A stretch of 64,000 nucleotides of DNA from Duganella sp. 1224. GTDB taxonomy: Bacteria > Pseudomonadota > Gammaproteobacteria > Burkholderiales > Burkholderiaceae_D. This document shows positions 41,440 to 53,900 of this stretch, in pieces. The DNA lies in NCBI RefSeq assembly GCF_013408245.1, contig NZ_JACBYS010000002.1:1-64000 (forward strand). The letters run 5' to 3'. The position numbers and the translations under genes were made by a program. Numbering within the stretch: the first letter of the stretch is position 1; every line of letters starts with the position of its first letter. Under the pieces are notes generated by a model, which was given only the letters and a program-made list of their open reading frames with translations, was not told the origin of the DNA and did not search any database.

Positions 41440-41883
41440 ATGGAACGCCTTTCTTTGACCATGCCCCATACGGCCGCCGGCGGCACCCCGTCCTGGGCGC
41501 CGGCGGTCAGCGCGCTGTGCGCGGCCGGCGGCGCGGCGCTGGCGCTGTGGTGGAACGCCATGTGGCCGCTGGCCATCAGCCTGGGCGGGGCGCTGGCGTG
41601 CGGCTGGCTGATGCACACGCAGCCGCTGGAACGGGAAGTGGAATATTTTTCGGCCGATGAGGACGGCCTGCGCTATGTGCACGCGCCCGGCCGGGATGAC
41701 CGGGTGTCGCGCTACCAGTGGTCGGAGATTCTGGCCGTCAGCGCCACCGGCGACGGCCTCACGGTGCAGACCGGCCGCGGTACGCTGAAGGGCGCGGCGG
41801 TGTTCCTGCCGATGGCCTGCGACGCCGACCGCCGCGCGGCGGTGGCGGCCGCCGAGCACTGGCTGGCGGCCTACCGGCTGTAG
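41440..41883 (+). CDS. Small membrane protein, YcxB/PH-like C-terminal domain (hypothetical)
   Basis: A 147-residue protein. Two adjacent hydrophobic segments form a hairpin at about residues 19-57 (APAVSALCAAGGAALALWW and LAISLGGALACGWLM). A cytosolic C-terminal part follows (VEYFSADEDGLRY ... RYQWSEILAVSATGDGLTVQTGRG ... FLPMAC) with the strand-turn pattern of YcxB-like/bacterial PH domains, including the characteristic 'W-SEI' strand. Family membership is by pattern only. An in-frame ATG at 41461 is an alternative start. It lies divergent to the Fur-regulated heme operon. No ribosome site is obvious. Confidence 0.72.
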   Translation: MERLSLTMPHTAAGGTPSWAPAVSALCAAGGAALALWWNAMWPLAISLGGALACGWLMHTQPLEREVEYFSADEDGLRYVHAPGRDDRVSRYQWSEILAVSATGDGLTVQTGRGTLKGAAVFLPMACDADRRAAVAAAEHWLAAYRL

Positions 41884-41892
41884 ACGCCGGGA

Positions 41893-42423
41893 TCAGCCGG
41901 CCAGGTAGTTGTTCTTGACCCGCACGTAATGCTCGGCCGAGTACTTCAGGTAGGCGATCTCCTCCGCCGTCAGCGCCCTCACCTTCACCGCCGGACGGCC
42001 GACGTACAGGTGGCCGCTTTCCAGCACCTTGCCTGGCGCCACCAGGCTGCCGGCGCCGACCATCACGCGGTCCTGCACCACCACGTCGTCCATGATGATG
42101 GCGGCCATGCCGATCAGGCATTCATTGCCGATGGTGCAGCCGTGCAGCATGGCCTGGTGGCCGATGGTGACATAGTCGCCGATGATCAGCGGCGAGCCTT
42201 GCGGCTTCTTGTCGTTCTTGTGCGAGACGTGGCCCATGGCGAAGTCCTGCACATTGGTGCAGTTGCCGATGACGATGCGGTTGACGTCGCCGCGCAGCAC
42301 GGTGTTGCACCAGATCGAGCAATCCTTGCCGACGGTGACGTCGCCGATCACTTGCGCCGACGGATGCAGGTACAGGCCCTCGCCCAGTTGCGGCGAGGTG
42401 TTGAGGTAGGAGGTGACGGCCAT
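41893..42423 (-). CDS. Second gamma-carbonic anhydrase family protein
   Basis: A 176-residue left-handed beta-helix protein, paralog of the one at 30188-30712. Zinc ligands: H65 (MGHVSH), H89 and H94 (GHQAMLHG). Compared with the first paralog it has a longer surface loop (HKNDKKPQGSPLI) and different N-terminus (MAVTSYLNTSPQLGEGLYLHPSAQ). The C-terminal helix (TAEEIAYLKYSAEHYVRVKNNYL) is typical of the family. It ends a few bases from the convergent membrane-protein gene and follows the binding-protein gene on the same strand by 12 nt, so they may be co-transcribed. Confidence 0.9.
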   Translation of the reverse strand: MAVTSYLNTSPQLGEGLYLHPSAQVIGDVTVGKDCSIWCNTVLRGDVNRIVIGNCTNVQDFAMGHVSHKNDKKPQGSPLIIGDYVTIGHQAMLHGCTIGNECLIGMAAIIMDDVVVQDRVMVGAGSLVAPGKVLESGHLYVGRPAVKVRALTAEEIAYLKYSAEHYVRVKNNYLAG

Positions 42424-42435
42424 GCGCTGAAGTCC

Positions 42436-43224
42436 TTATTTGCGGGTGTATTTCGCCATCATGGCGATCAGTTCGTTCTGGTGGGCCGCCATCCAGTTCC
42501 AGATGGCCTCGACCTGGTCGCGGTGGGCGGCGTAGTAGACCGGATTGGTGCCCAGCCAGATGTTGCTGCTGAACAGGGGCATGCGCAGGCGCACCACTTC
42601 ACCGGCGTAGCGCTCGGCGATGGCCTGGTCCATGTCGTGGGGCATGCCCACCGTCAGCGCCACGCCATCGACGCGCTTGAGCTTGAGCTTGCCGACATTG
42701 CTGTCCAGGTCGCGGCCGCCGTCATCGACCTTGATGCCGGCCTCGCGCACGGTCTCGGTGTAAGGCGCGCCGAACGGCACGCCGATCACGCGGCCCTGGA
42801 AATAGCGCGGCGTGATGGTGTCGGCCGGCAGCTGGTCGGCGGCGCGCACCAGCACGATGATGCTGGTGTGGATGGCGCGGCCGCGGTCCGGCGCGCCGCC
42901 ACGGTCGCGCGGCAGCACCACGTCCTGCGGCAGGTCGGCGCGTTCCTCGATCGGCAGATAATCCACCATGCCGGTTTGCAGCGCGATGCGCAGCCGGTGG
43001 GCCGGCAGGCGCACGAACTGCACCGGGCACGGAATGGTGGCGGCGGCGGCGGCGCGCAGGTAATCGACCGCCACGCCGGGCGGATCGGGCACCTCGCTGC
43101 CCTTGCCCAGCCAGTACGGCGGCCGGTCCTGGTCCATGTAGCCGATGCGCACCGGCGGGCAGGCGGCGGCGTGGACGCTGGCGGCGGCCAGCAGGGCGAG
43201 AAACATCAGGACGGGGCGCAGCAT
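42436..43224 (-). CDS. Periplasmic solute-binding family 3-like protein (paralog A)
   Basis: A 262-residue exported protein. Signal MLRPVLMFLALLAAASVHA; mature start CPPVRIGYMDQDRPPYWLG. The two-lobe PBP2 pattern is seen in PPGVAVDYLRAA, LPAHRLRIALQTG and GVPFGAPYTETVREAGI. No ABC ATPase or permease is adjacent, so it may serve a distant transporter or act as a sensor. It is a clear paralog of the protein at 44998-45801, sharing GY(M/V)DQ-RPPYWLG and VPDPPG-(V/A)-VD blocks. It is followed by the gamma-carbonic-anhydrase paralog after 12 nt. Confidence 0.85.
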   Translation of the reverse strand: MLRPVLMFLALLAAASVHAAACPPVRIGYMDQDRPPYWLGKGSEVPDPPGVAVDYLRAAAAATIPCPVQFVRLPAHRLRIALQTGMVDYLPIEERADLPQDVVLPRDRGGAPDRGRAIHTSIIVLVRAADQLPADTITPRYFQGRVIGVPFGAPYTETVREAGIKVDDGGRDLDSNVGKLKLKRVDGVALTVGMPHDMDQAIAERYAGEVVRLRMPLFSSNIWLGTNPVYYAAHRDQVEAIWNWMAAHQNELIAMMAKYTRK

Positions 43225-43273
43225 AAACTATTCAAAGATACGATGACGAAAACGCCATTATATCCGTGACAAC

Positions 43274-43906
43274 TCAGCCTTGGTAAGTGCCGTCGCCATG
43301 CGGCGCGGCGCGGAACTCGGGCAGCGCCTCGGCCAGGCGCGAGTAGTCGGCCAGCGCCGGATAGTCGGCCGGCGCGATCACGTCCGGCAGCATCTGCTGG
43401 ATGAAGTGCCAGGTGACGGCCTGCATCACGCCCGGCGGCGGCATGGCGGCGCTGGTGGCCGCCAGCGGCTGCCGGCCTTGCTCGGCCTCCAGCGCGTCCA
43501 GCGCGGCGCGCAGTTGCAGGATGACGCGGTCGGCCCACGGCTGGTGCAGTTTTTCCGCCGGCCGCAACTGGCGTTCATAGACCAGTTGCACCGCCTTGTC
43601 GCAGGCCGCCAGCGCCAGCCCCAGCAGGCGTTGCGAGCGCATCAGCTCGGTGGGCATGGTGGGCGTGCGGCGGGCCGATGGGCGGGCGATGGCTTCGGCG
43701 TATTGCAGGATCAGCGTGGAGTCCATCAGGGCGTTGCCTTCCTCGTCCAGCAGCGTCGGCGCCTTGACCACCGGGTTGATCTGGCGGAATTGCTCGAAGG
43801 TGCTGAAGACCGACAGCGACTGGTGCTCAAATTTCAGGCCCAGCAGTTGCAGGGAGACCGCCACGCGGCGGACGTAGGGGGAATCGAGCATGCCGATCAG
43901 TTTCAT
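43274..43906 (-). CDS. Glutathione S-transferase
   Basis: A 210-residue GST. The thioredoxin-like N-terminal domain starts MKLIGMLDSPYVRRVAVSLQL (the SPYVRR segment is the bacterial GST signature), with INPVVKAPTLLDEEG containing the cis-Pro that supports glutathione binding and LMDSTLILQYAEA supplying the Ser/Glu contact. The C-terminal domain is all-helical. The start at 43906 is supported by GAGGAAAAAC upstream. It lies between the two paralogous binding-protein genes and the L,D-transpeptidase gene, all on the minus strand. Substrate unknown. Confidence 0.93.
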   Translation of the reverse strand: MKLIGMLDSPYVRRVAVSLQLLGLKFEHQSLSVFSTFEQFRQINPVVKAPTLLDEEGNALMDSTLILQYAEAIARPSARRTPTMPTELMRSQRLLGLALAACDKAVQLVYERQLRPAEKLHQPWADRVILQLRAALDALEAEQGRQPLAATSAAMPPPGVMQAVTWHFIQQMLPDVIAPADYPALADYSRLAEALPEFRAAPHGDGTYQG

Positions 43907-43985
43907 GTTTTTCCTCAATGCGGTGTGAGATGGCGGGGCGCGTGCTTTCACCGCCGGCCGCACCCCGCAGTGTAGCCGATGGCGC

Positions 43986-44969
43986 TTACGATTGCAGCAA
44001 CACCGTCGCCCCCCGCCCCACCGCGCGCACCACCTGCATCACGTCCCAATTGGTCAGCCGCACGCAGCCGTGCGACTGCGTCTTGCCGATCTTGCCCGGC
44101 TCCGGCGTGCCATGGATGCCGTAATGTTCGATGCTGAGGTCGATCCACGCCAGCCCCACCGGGTTGTTCGGCCCGGCCGCGATGCGCGCCTTGGTGTCGC
44201 CCGCCTTGGCGTCCCAGAACAGCTTGGGGTTGTAGCGGTACTCCGGATTGGTGGCCACGCCGCGCACCTGCCAGCGCCCCTCCGGCAGCGGGTCGTGCTT
44301 GCTGCCGGTGCTGGCCGGGAACTGCGCGAACGGCATGCCGCCCGCGTCCAGCAAGGTCAGCGTGCCCTCCGTCGCGTCCACCAGCACCGAGGTCGCCTTC
44401 GGCAGCGGCTTGATGATGGCCACGTTCGGCACCAGCAACTGCTCGCCCGCCTTGTTCAGCTTCTTGCCCGGATTGAGCCGGCGCAGCAGCTCGGGGCTGC
44501 AATGAAACCGCTCTCCCAGCGCCTCGGCCAGGCTGGCATAGCCGAGCGCCGGCAGCCTGGCCTTGCCGGCCATGTCGGACGGCACCGGCGCGTACGGCCC
44601 GGCCACGTCCCTGGCGGTGACGGTGTAGACCGCCAGCACCGGCGCCTCGTCGCGCTCCAGTTCCTTCCAGGTGGCGGCGTCGATGGTGCCGCTGACGGTC
44701 AGCTGGCGCAGCTTCTGAAAGCCGCGAATCGCCTGGCGCATATTGCCGCCGTAGCTGCCGTCCATCTCGCCCGGCGAAAAATGCGCGCGGTCCAGCAGCA
44801 CCTGCGCGCGCAGCACGTTCGGGCCGCCGCTGCGCGGCGTCACCGGCTGCGCGCGTTGTGTGGCATTCAGGGTATCGGCGGCGGACAGCGCCGGCTCGGC
44901 GGCGAAGGCGCTGGCGGCAGCCAGCATCGGGACCAAAAATAAAGCTTTCAAACCAGACTCGGGAGGCAA
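43986..44969 (-). CDS. Periplasmic L,D-transpeptidase (YkuD) with peptidoglycan-binding domain
   Basis: About 320 residues. A signal-like N-terminus (KALFLVPMLAAASAFAAEP) precedes a PG_binding_1 domain (LLDRAHFSPGEMDGSYGGNMRQAIRGFQKLRQL), a LysM-like middle stretch (ALGERFHCSPELLRRLNPG) and a YkuD catalytic domain. The active site is IHGTPEP ... SHGCVRLTN, with the nucleophile Cys in SHGCVRL. This makes it a cross-linking or anchoring enzyme of peptidoglycan. No ATG starts the frame upstream of the signal: it uses TTG at 44969, or TTG at 44951 (which gives M-K-A-L), so the exact start is uncertain. It is 28 nt downstream of paralog B. Confidence 0.9.
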   Translation of the reverse strand: MPPESGLKALFLVPMLAAASAFAAEPALSAADTLNATQRAQPVTPRSGGPNVLRAQVLLDRAHFSPGEMDGSYGGNMRQAIRGFQKLRQLTVSGTIDAATWKELERDEAPVLAVYTVTARDVAGPYAPVPSDMAGKARLPALGYASLAEALGERFHCSPELLRRLNPGKKLNKAGEQLLVPNVAIIKPLPKATSVLVDATEGTLTLLDAGGMPFAQFPASTGSKHDPLPEGRWQVRGVATNPEYRYNPKLFWDAKAGDTKARIAAGPNNPVGLAWIDLSIEHYGIHGTPEPGKIGKTQSHGCVRLTNWDVMQVVRAVGRGATVLLQS

Positions 44970-44997
44970 ACGGGGAAGCGCATTCTAGCGTAGCGTT

Positions 44998-45801
44998 TCA
45001 ATCCTTGCGGTACCTTTGCATCACGTAGCCGAGACGGTTGCGGTTGGTGTCCAGCCAGGTCCACAGCGCCTCGGCCTGCTGCGGATGGGCGTGGTAGAAG
45101 CTGTCGTTGAACGCCAGCCACAGGCGGATGTTGAGCAGCGGCTGCTGCAGTTGCATGATCTCGCCCTTGTACTTGTCCAGCGTCTGCTTGAGGTGGGACG
45201 GCATGACCGCCGCCACCACCACGCCGTCGACCCGGCCCAGCCGCAGCTTCTCGATGTTGCGGTCGAGGTCGCGGGCGCCGTCGTCCAGCGTCAGGCCGGC
45301 TTCGCGCAGGCGCGCGGTGTAGCTGTTGCCCATCGGGATGCCCAGCGTTTTGCCGCGAAAGTACTGCATCGGGTTGGTGTTGGGCGGCAGCTTGTCGCGC
45401 GTGCGCACCAGCACCAGCACCTGGTTGTGCATGGCGCGATTGAGGTCGATGTTGCCGGCCTTGTCGCGCGGGATGGCGATTTCGGCCGGATAGAACGGCA
45501 TCTCGCCCAGCGGCGCCAGGTCGATGTCGCCGGCCGCCAGCGCGATCTTGATGCGCGCCGCCGGCAGCCGCACCCAGCTCGGCGTGCAGGGGCCGAAGCC
45601 CGACGCCTGCACGGCGTCGCGGATCAGATCGACGCCGGCGCCGGGCGGGTCGGGCACCTTGTCGCCGTCGCCCAGCCAGTAGGGCGGACGGTTCTGGTCG
45701 ACATAGCCGACGCGGATCGGGATGCAGCTGGGCGCCGGCGCGGCAGAGGCGAGTGCCGAAGCGGCAAGCAACATCGATAGTATGCCAGCGCGCAGCGTCA
45801 T
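44998..45801 (-). CDS. Periplasmic solute-binding family 3-like protein (paralog B)
   Basis: A 267-residue exported protein, paralog of 42436-43224. Signal MTLRAGILSMLLAASALASA; mature CIPIRVGYVDQNRPPYWLGDG, VPDPPGAGVDLIRDA, LPAARIKIALAAGDID, LGIPMGNSYTARLREAGL and a C-terminal WTWLDTNRNRLGYVMQRY. As with paralog A no transporter partners are present. The two copies flank a GST and an L,D-transpeptidase, indicating duplication with intervening genes. It lies 6 nt before ftsB's stop on the same strand, so it is at the tail of the ftsB-eno unit. Confidence 0.85.
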   Translation of the reverse strand: MTLRAGILSMLLAASALASAAPAPSCIPIRVGYVDQNRPPYWLGDGDKVPDPPGAGVDLIRDAVQASGFGPCTPSWVRLPAARIKIALAAGDIDLAPLGEMPFYPAEIAIPRDKAGNIDLNRAMHNQVLVLVRTRDKLPPNTNPMQYFRGKTLGIPMGNSYTARLREAGLTLDDGARDLDRNIEKLRLGRVDGVVVAAVMPSHLKQTLDKYKGEIMQLQQPLLNIRLWLAFNDSFYHAHPQQAEALWTWLDTNRNRLGYVMQRYRKD

Positions 45802-45807
45802 GGGAAA

Positions 45808-46140
45808 TCAGGGATGGGGAGGAGGATCCGCCGGCTTGGGCGCCAGCGGTGGCAAGGCGGCCGCCTGGCCCTTGCCGACGATCTGCACGAAGATCTCGTT
45901 CTGCTTGATCATGCTGAGTTCGTAGCGCGCGCGCTCCTCGACGGCGCCGGTGCCGTCCTTCAGGTCGCGCACCTCGGAATCGAGCTTGGCGTTGCGGGCC
46001 AGCAGTTCGGCGTTCTTCTGGTGCGCCGCCTCGACTTGCATTTCAACGTCTTTGACGCGCAGCCAGCCGCCCTTCCCCAGCCATAGCGGGTACTGGATCA
46101 GCAGCAGCAGGAAAGCCAGTCCGAGCGTAATCAGGCGCAT
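45808..46140 (-). CDS. ftsB: Cell division protein FtsB
   Basis: A 110-residue bitopic inner-membrane protein of the divisome (FtsQLB complex). [25 protein letters not shown] is the family-typical membrane start, followed by a coiled coil ([29 protein letters not shown]) and the conserved [22 protein letters not shown]. The C-terminal tail is extended and Pro-rich ([12 protein letters not shown]), a betaproteobacterial feature. The start at 46140 is taken from homology; a four-codon longer frame exists. The eno stop is 46 nt upstream. The conserved eno-ftsB neighbourhood supports the call. Confidence 0.93.
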   Translation of the reverse strand: MRLITLGLAFLLLLIQYPLWLGKGGWLRVKDVEMQVEAAHQKNAELLARNAKLDSEVRDLKDGTGAVEERARYELSMIKQNEIFVQIVGKGQAAALPPLAPKPADPPPHP

Positions 46141-46186
46141 GAAACCATCCAACAGCGGCCGGATTGCTCCGGCCGCGCTTGCTTAA

Positions 46187-47512
<1,326 letters not shown>

Positions 47513-47597
47513 TTACGCGCGTTGCGAACGATAACGGGAATTGTACCCGGTCAAGACAAGATTGCTAAATATTCCACACGCAACTGTGGCTTTAGCC

Positions 47598-47683
47598 CCC
47601 CGTCATTCCGGCGCAGGCCGGAATCCATAGAACCTCTGAGTAGCAAGCTCAGCATGGATTCCGGCGTGCGCCGGAATGACGGG
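47598..47683. repeat. Copy 2 of the 85-nt hairpin repeat, between kdsA and eno
   Basis: CCCGTCATTCCGGCGCAGGC.. (47598-47628) pairs with ..GCGTGCGCCGGAATGACGGG (47654-47683), about 30 nt arms with one or two mismatches around a 25-nt centre. Both arms are nearly identical to copy 1 at 29072-29158. It lies 8 nt after the kdsA stop codon (minus strand). Confidence 0.85.
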
Positions 47684-47690
47684 CTGTTTT

Positions 47691-50236
<2,546 letters not shown>

Positions 50237-50332
50237 CTAAAACGGCCGATTCTTCATCTGCCATGTGCATCAGCGTACAGACTCGGCCCGCCCGAAAGAG
50301 CAAGATGACAACTCAATACTGAAAGGAGATTC

Positions 50333-50755
50333 ATGATGAGCTACGAAGATCGTGATCAATATGGCATGTATGTCGACAGCGGCCACAAGGGCCCCGGCCC
50401 GGAGCTGATGGGCGCCGACACCCTGATCGGCGACCACGTCCACAACCTGCAAAATGAACACCTGGGCGAGATCAAGGAGATCATGCTCGACATGCGCACC
50501 GGCAAAATCGCCTACGCGGTGATGGCCTCGGGCGGCGTGCTGACCCTCGGCGAAAAACTGTTCGCCGTGCCGTGGGAAGCGCTGACGCTGGACACCGTCA
50601 ACAAGCGCTTCACGCTCAACATCGACAAGGAACGCATTGAGGCGGCGCCTGGCTTCGACAAGGATGACTGGCCGGACATGGCCAACCAGACCTGGGCCAG
50701 CCAGGTGCACAACTACTACGGCATCGGCGGCGACACCCGTCCGGGAGCGCGATAA
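50333..50755 (+). CDS. PRC-barrel domain protein
   Basis: A 140-residue cytosolic protein with a PRC-barrel-like core (about residues 24-105): MGADTLIGDHVHNLQNEHLGEIKEIMLDMRTGKIAYAVMASGG and GEKLFAVPWEALTLD. The last part is a short acidic/aromatic tail (FDKDDWPDMANQTWASQVHNYYG). Such proteins are common in Proteobacteria, often stress- or envelope-associated, without a defined function. An excellent AAAGGAG precedes the ATG at 50333; an ATG codon follows immediately (50336) and could also serve. It is coupled to the small gene that follows. Confidence 0.88.
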   Translation: MMSYEDRDQYGMYVDSGHKGPGPELMGADTLIGDHVHNLQNEHLGEIKEIMLDMRTGKIAYAVMASGGVLTLGEKLFAVPWEALTLDTVNKRFTLNIDKERIEAAPGFDKDDWPDMANQTWASQVHNYYGIGGDTRPGAR

Positions 50756-50931
50756 TGTTCGCCGCCATCGTGGTGCTCATCGGCATCGCCGGTCTGGCGG
50801 GCCATTGGCTGTATCGCAACTACCTGCGCCGTCCGAGGCGGCTGCAGGATGGCATGCCCGTCATGCTCAGCAGTTGGGCCGACGGGCAAGAATCCATGGT
50901 GGCGGTACATTTGCGACGCCGCGGTCGCTAA
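50755..50931 (+). CDS. Small 58-residue membrane protein coupled to the PRC-barrel gene
   Basis: The frame from ATG 50755 starts inside the PRC gene's stop (TAATG) and encodes 58 residues. A hydrophobic segment (FAAIVVLIGIAGLAGHWLY) comes first, followed by a basic stretch (RNYLRRPRRLQDG), typical of a single-pass membrane protein with a positive cytosolic flank, and ending VAVHLRRRGR. It is too short to appear in a minimum-60-residue search. Overlap with the PRC gene argues for translation. Its 3' end overlaps the convergent dnaE2 stop by 3-4 nt. Unknown function. Confidence 0.7.
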   Translation: MFAAIVVLIGIAGLAGHWLYRNYLRRPRRLQDGMPVMLSSWADGQESMVAVHLRRRGR

Positions 50932-53900
50932 CAGAAATCACGGCTGGCGGTCGGCAGCCGGCCCAGCAGGTGCGACATGTCCACCAGCTGATGGGCCACC
51001 AGGTGGCGCACCATGCCCTCCTGCTGCCACACGCCATACACCCCCAGCAGCGGCGCGCTCAGCACTTCGCGCCGCTGCTTCTCCAGCAACGACGGCCAGA
51101 TGATGACGTTGACGCTGCCGGTTTCATCCTCCAATGTCATGAAAATCACGCCCTTGGCGGTGCCGGGCCGCTGCCGCACCGTGACCAGGCCGCAGGCGCG
51201 CGCCACCATGTTGCTGGTGTAGGTGTTGAGCACCTCGGCCGGCATGAAGCGGTGCTTGCGCAGCGTTGCGCGCAGCAGCGCCAGCGGATGGCGGCGCAGC
51301 GTCAGGCCGTGCGAGCGGTAGTCGCCGAGGATGTCCTCGCCCTCGCTGGGGGCGTCCAGCGCCGGGGTTTCCTCGTCGGGCAGCGTGGGGCGCAGCAAAT
51401 CCTTGTCCGGCACCGCGCCGACCGCCTGCCACAGCGCCTGGCGGCGGTGGCCGGACAGGCTGCGCAGGGCGTCGCCGCCGGCCAGCACGTGGAGCGCATG
51501 GCGGTCGAGATCGGCCCGCCGCGCCAGGTCGGCGACGCTGGCAAACGGCTGCTGCGCGCGCGCCTGTTCGATGCGCGCCGCCACCTCGGCGCCCATCCCC
51601 TTCAGCATGTTCAGCCCGAGCCGCACGGCCGGCTGCCCGCGCCGGCCGGCCGGCTCCTCCAGCGAGGTCTCCCAGCCGCTGACGGTGACATCGATCTCGC
51701 GCACCACCACCTCATGCCGCTTGGCATCCTGCACCAGTTGCGACGGGCTGTAGAAGCCCATCGGCTGGCTGTTCAGCAACGCGCACAAAAACGCCGCCGG
51801 CTGGTGGCGCTTGATCCATGAACTGGCGTAGCTGAGCAGCGCGAAACTGGCCGAGTGCGATTCCGGGAAGCCGTACTCGCCGAAGCCCTGGATCTGCTTG
51901 CAGATGGCCTCGGCAAAGTCGTCGTCATAGCCGCGCGCGCGCATGCCGTCCTTGATCTGCTGCTCGTATTTGTCAACGCCCCCCTTGCGCTTCCAGGCAG
52001 CCATGGCGCGGCGCAGATTATCGGCTTCGCCCTCGGTAAAGCCGGCCGCGATCTGGGCGATTTGCATCACCTGTTCCTGGAAGATGGGCACGCCCAGCGT
52101 TCTGCCAAGCGCCTCCTCCAGCCGCGGCGGATAGTTCACCAGCCGCTTGTCCATGCGCCGCTGCAGGTAGGGATGCACCATGCCGCCCTGTATCGGCCCT
52201 GGCCGCACAATCGCGACTTCGATGACCAGATCGTAATACGTCCTCGGCCGCAGGCGCGGGAGCATGCTCATCTGCGCGCGCGATTCGATCTGGAACACGC
52301 CGATGGTGTCGGCCTCGCAGATCATGTCGTAGGTGGCGCGATCCTCGGCGGGAATATCCTGCATGCGGAAGGGGGCGCCGCGCTGCGCACTCAGCAGCTT
52401 CAGCGACCGCTGCAGCGCGGACAACATGCCCAATGCCAGCACGTCCACCTTCATCAGGCCCAGCTCTTCCAGGTCATCCTTGTCCCACTGGATGACGTAG
52501 CGGTTTTCCATGGTGGCTTTTTCGATCGGCACCAGCCGCGTCAGCTTCTCGTGCGAGATGACAAAACCGCCCGGATGCTGCGACAGGTGGCGCGGGAAAC
52601 TCAGCAGCGCAAACGCCAGCGCCGCCCACTGCAGCGCCAGTTGCGAGTCCGGCTCCAGTCCGCATTCGACCAGCCGCTGCATCAGTTCGTGGCGGCTGTC
52701 GAACCAGCGCTGCGACTTGCACACCTTGTCGATGATCGCCAGGTCCACGCCCAGCGCCTTGCCGCTGTCGCGCAACGCGCTCTTGGGGCGATAGCTGATC
52801 ACCACGGCCGCCAGCGCCGCCCTGTCATGGCCGTATTTCTCGTAGATGTACTGAATGACCTCCTCGCGCCGCTGGTGCTCGAAGTCGACGTCGATGTCGG
52901 GTGGCTCGTTGCGCTCCTTGGAAATAAAGCGGCCCGTCAGCATCCTGCTGCGCTCGGGGTCCACCTCGGTCACGCCGAGGCAGTAGCACACCACTGAATT
53001 CGCGGCCGAGCCCCTCCCCTGGCACAAAATATCCTGCGACCGCGCGAAGCGCACGATGTCGTACACCGTCAGAAAATACGACTCGTACTTCAGCTCGGCG
53101 ATCAGCACCAGCTCTTTTTCGATCTGGTCGCGCACCTTGGGCGAAGCCCCCCCCGCCCAGCGCCGCAGCGCGCCCTTTTCCACCTCCTGCCGCAGATAGC
53201 TGGCTGGCGTATGGCCGGCGGGAATCAGCTCGTGTGGATATTCGTATTTCAGCTCAGTCAGGCTGAAAGTGCATTGCTCGGCAATGCGCAGCGTCTCCGC
53301 CAGCGCCGCGTTGGGATACAGATTGGCCAGCTGCACGCGTGAACGCAGGTGCTGTTCGGCATTCTGCGCAAGTTCGTAACCGCACTCGCTGACTGGCTTG
53401 CCAACGCGCACCGCTGTCAGCGTATCCTGCATCGGCTTGCGCGACCGGACATGCATACAGACGTGGCCGACAGCCACCACCGGCATCCGGTGCTGCGACG
53501 CCACCTCATCGATGCTGACCTTGTGCGCCTCATCGAAGGCGCGCAGCAGCAGGTTCAAGCCCATCCAGGCGCGCCCTGGAAACGTCGCCTCCATCCACGC
53601 CGCCTGCGCATGCAGCCGGTCCACATCGTCAGGACGATGCGCAGGATAGTCCGGCAGCAGGATCAGCAGGCAATCCGGCAATCCCTTCAAATGCGCAAAC
53701 GCCGGCGGCGGCGCCGCCAGATCGGCCGGCGTCAGCAGATAACTGCCCTTGGCCACGCGGTTGCGCCCGATCGTGATCAGTTCACAAAGATTGCCATAAC
53801 CATCACGGTTCTTGGCCAGCGCGACGAACGACAGCGCCGGCGTGCCATCCGGATTGGTCAGCCGGAAATAGCTGCCAATAATCAGCGGAAAATCGGCCTC

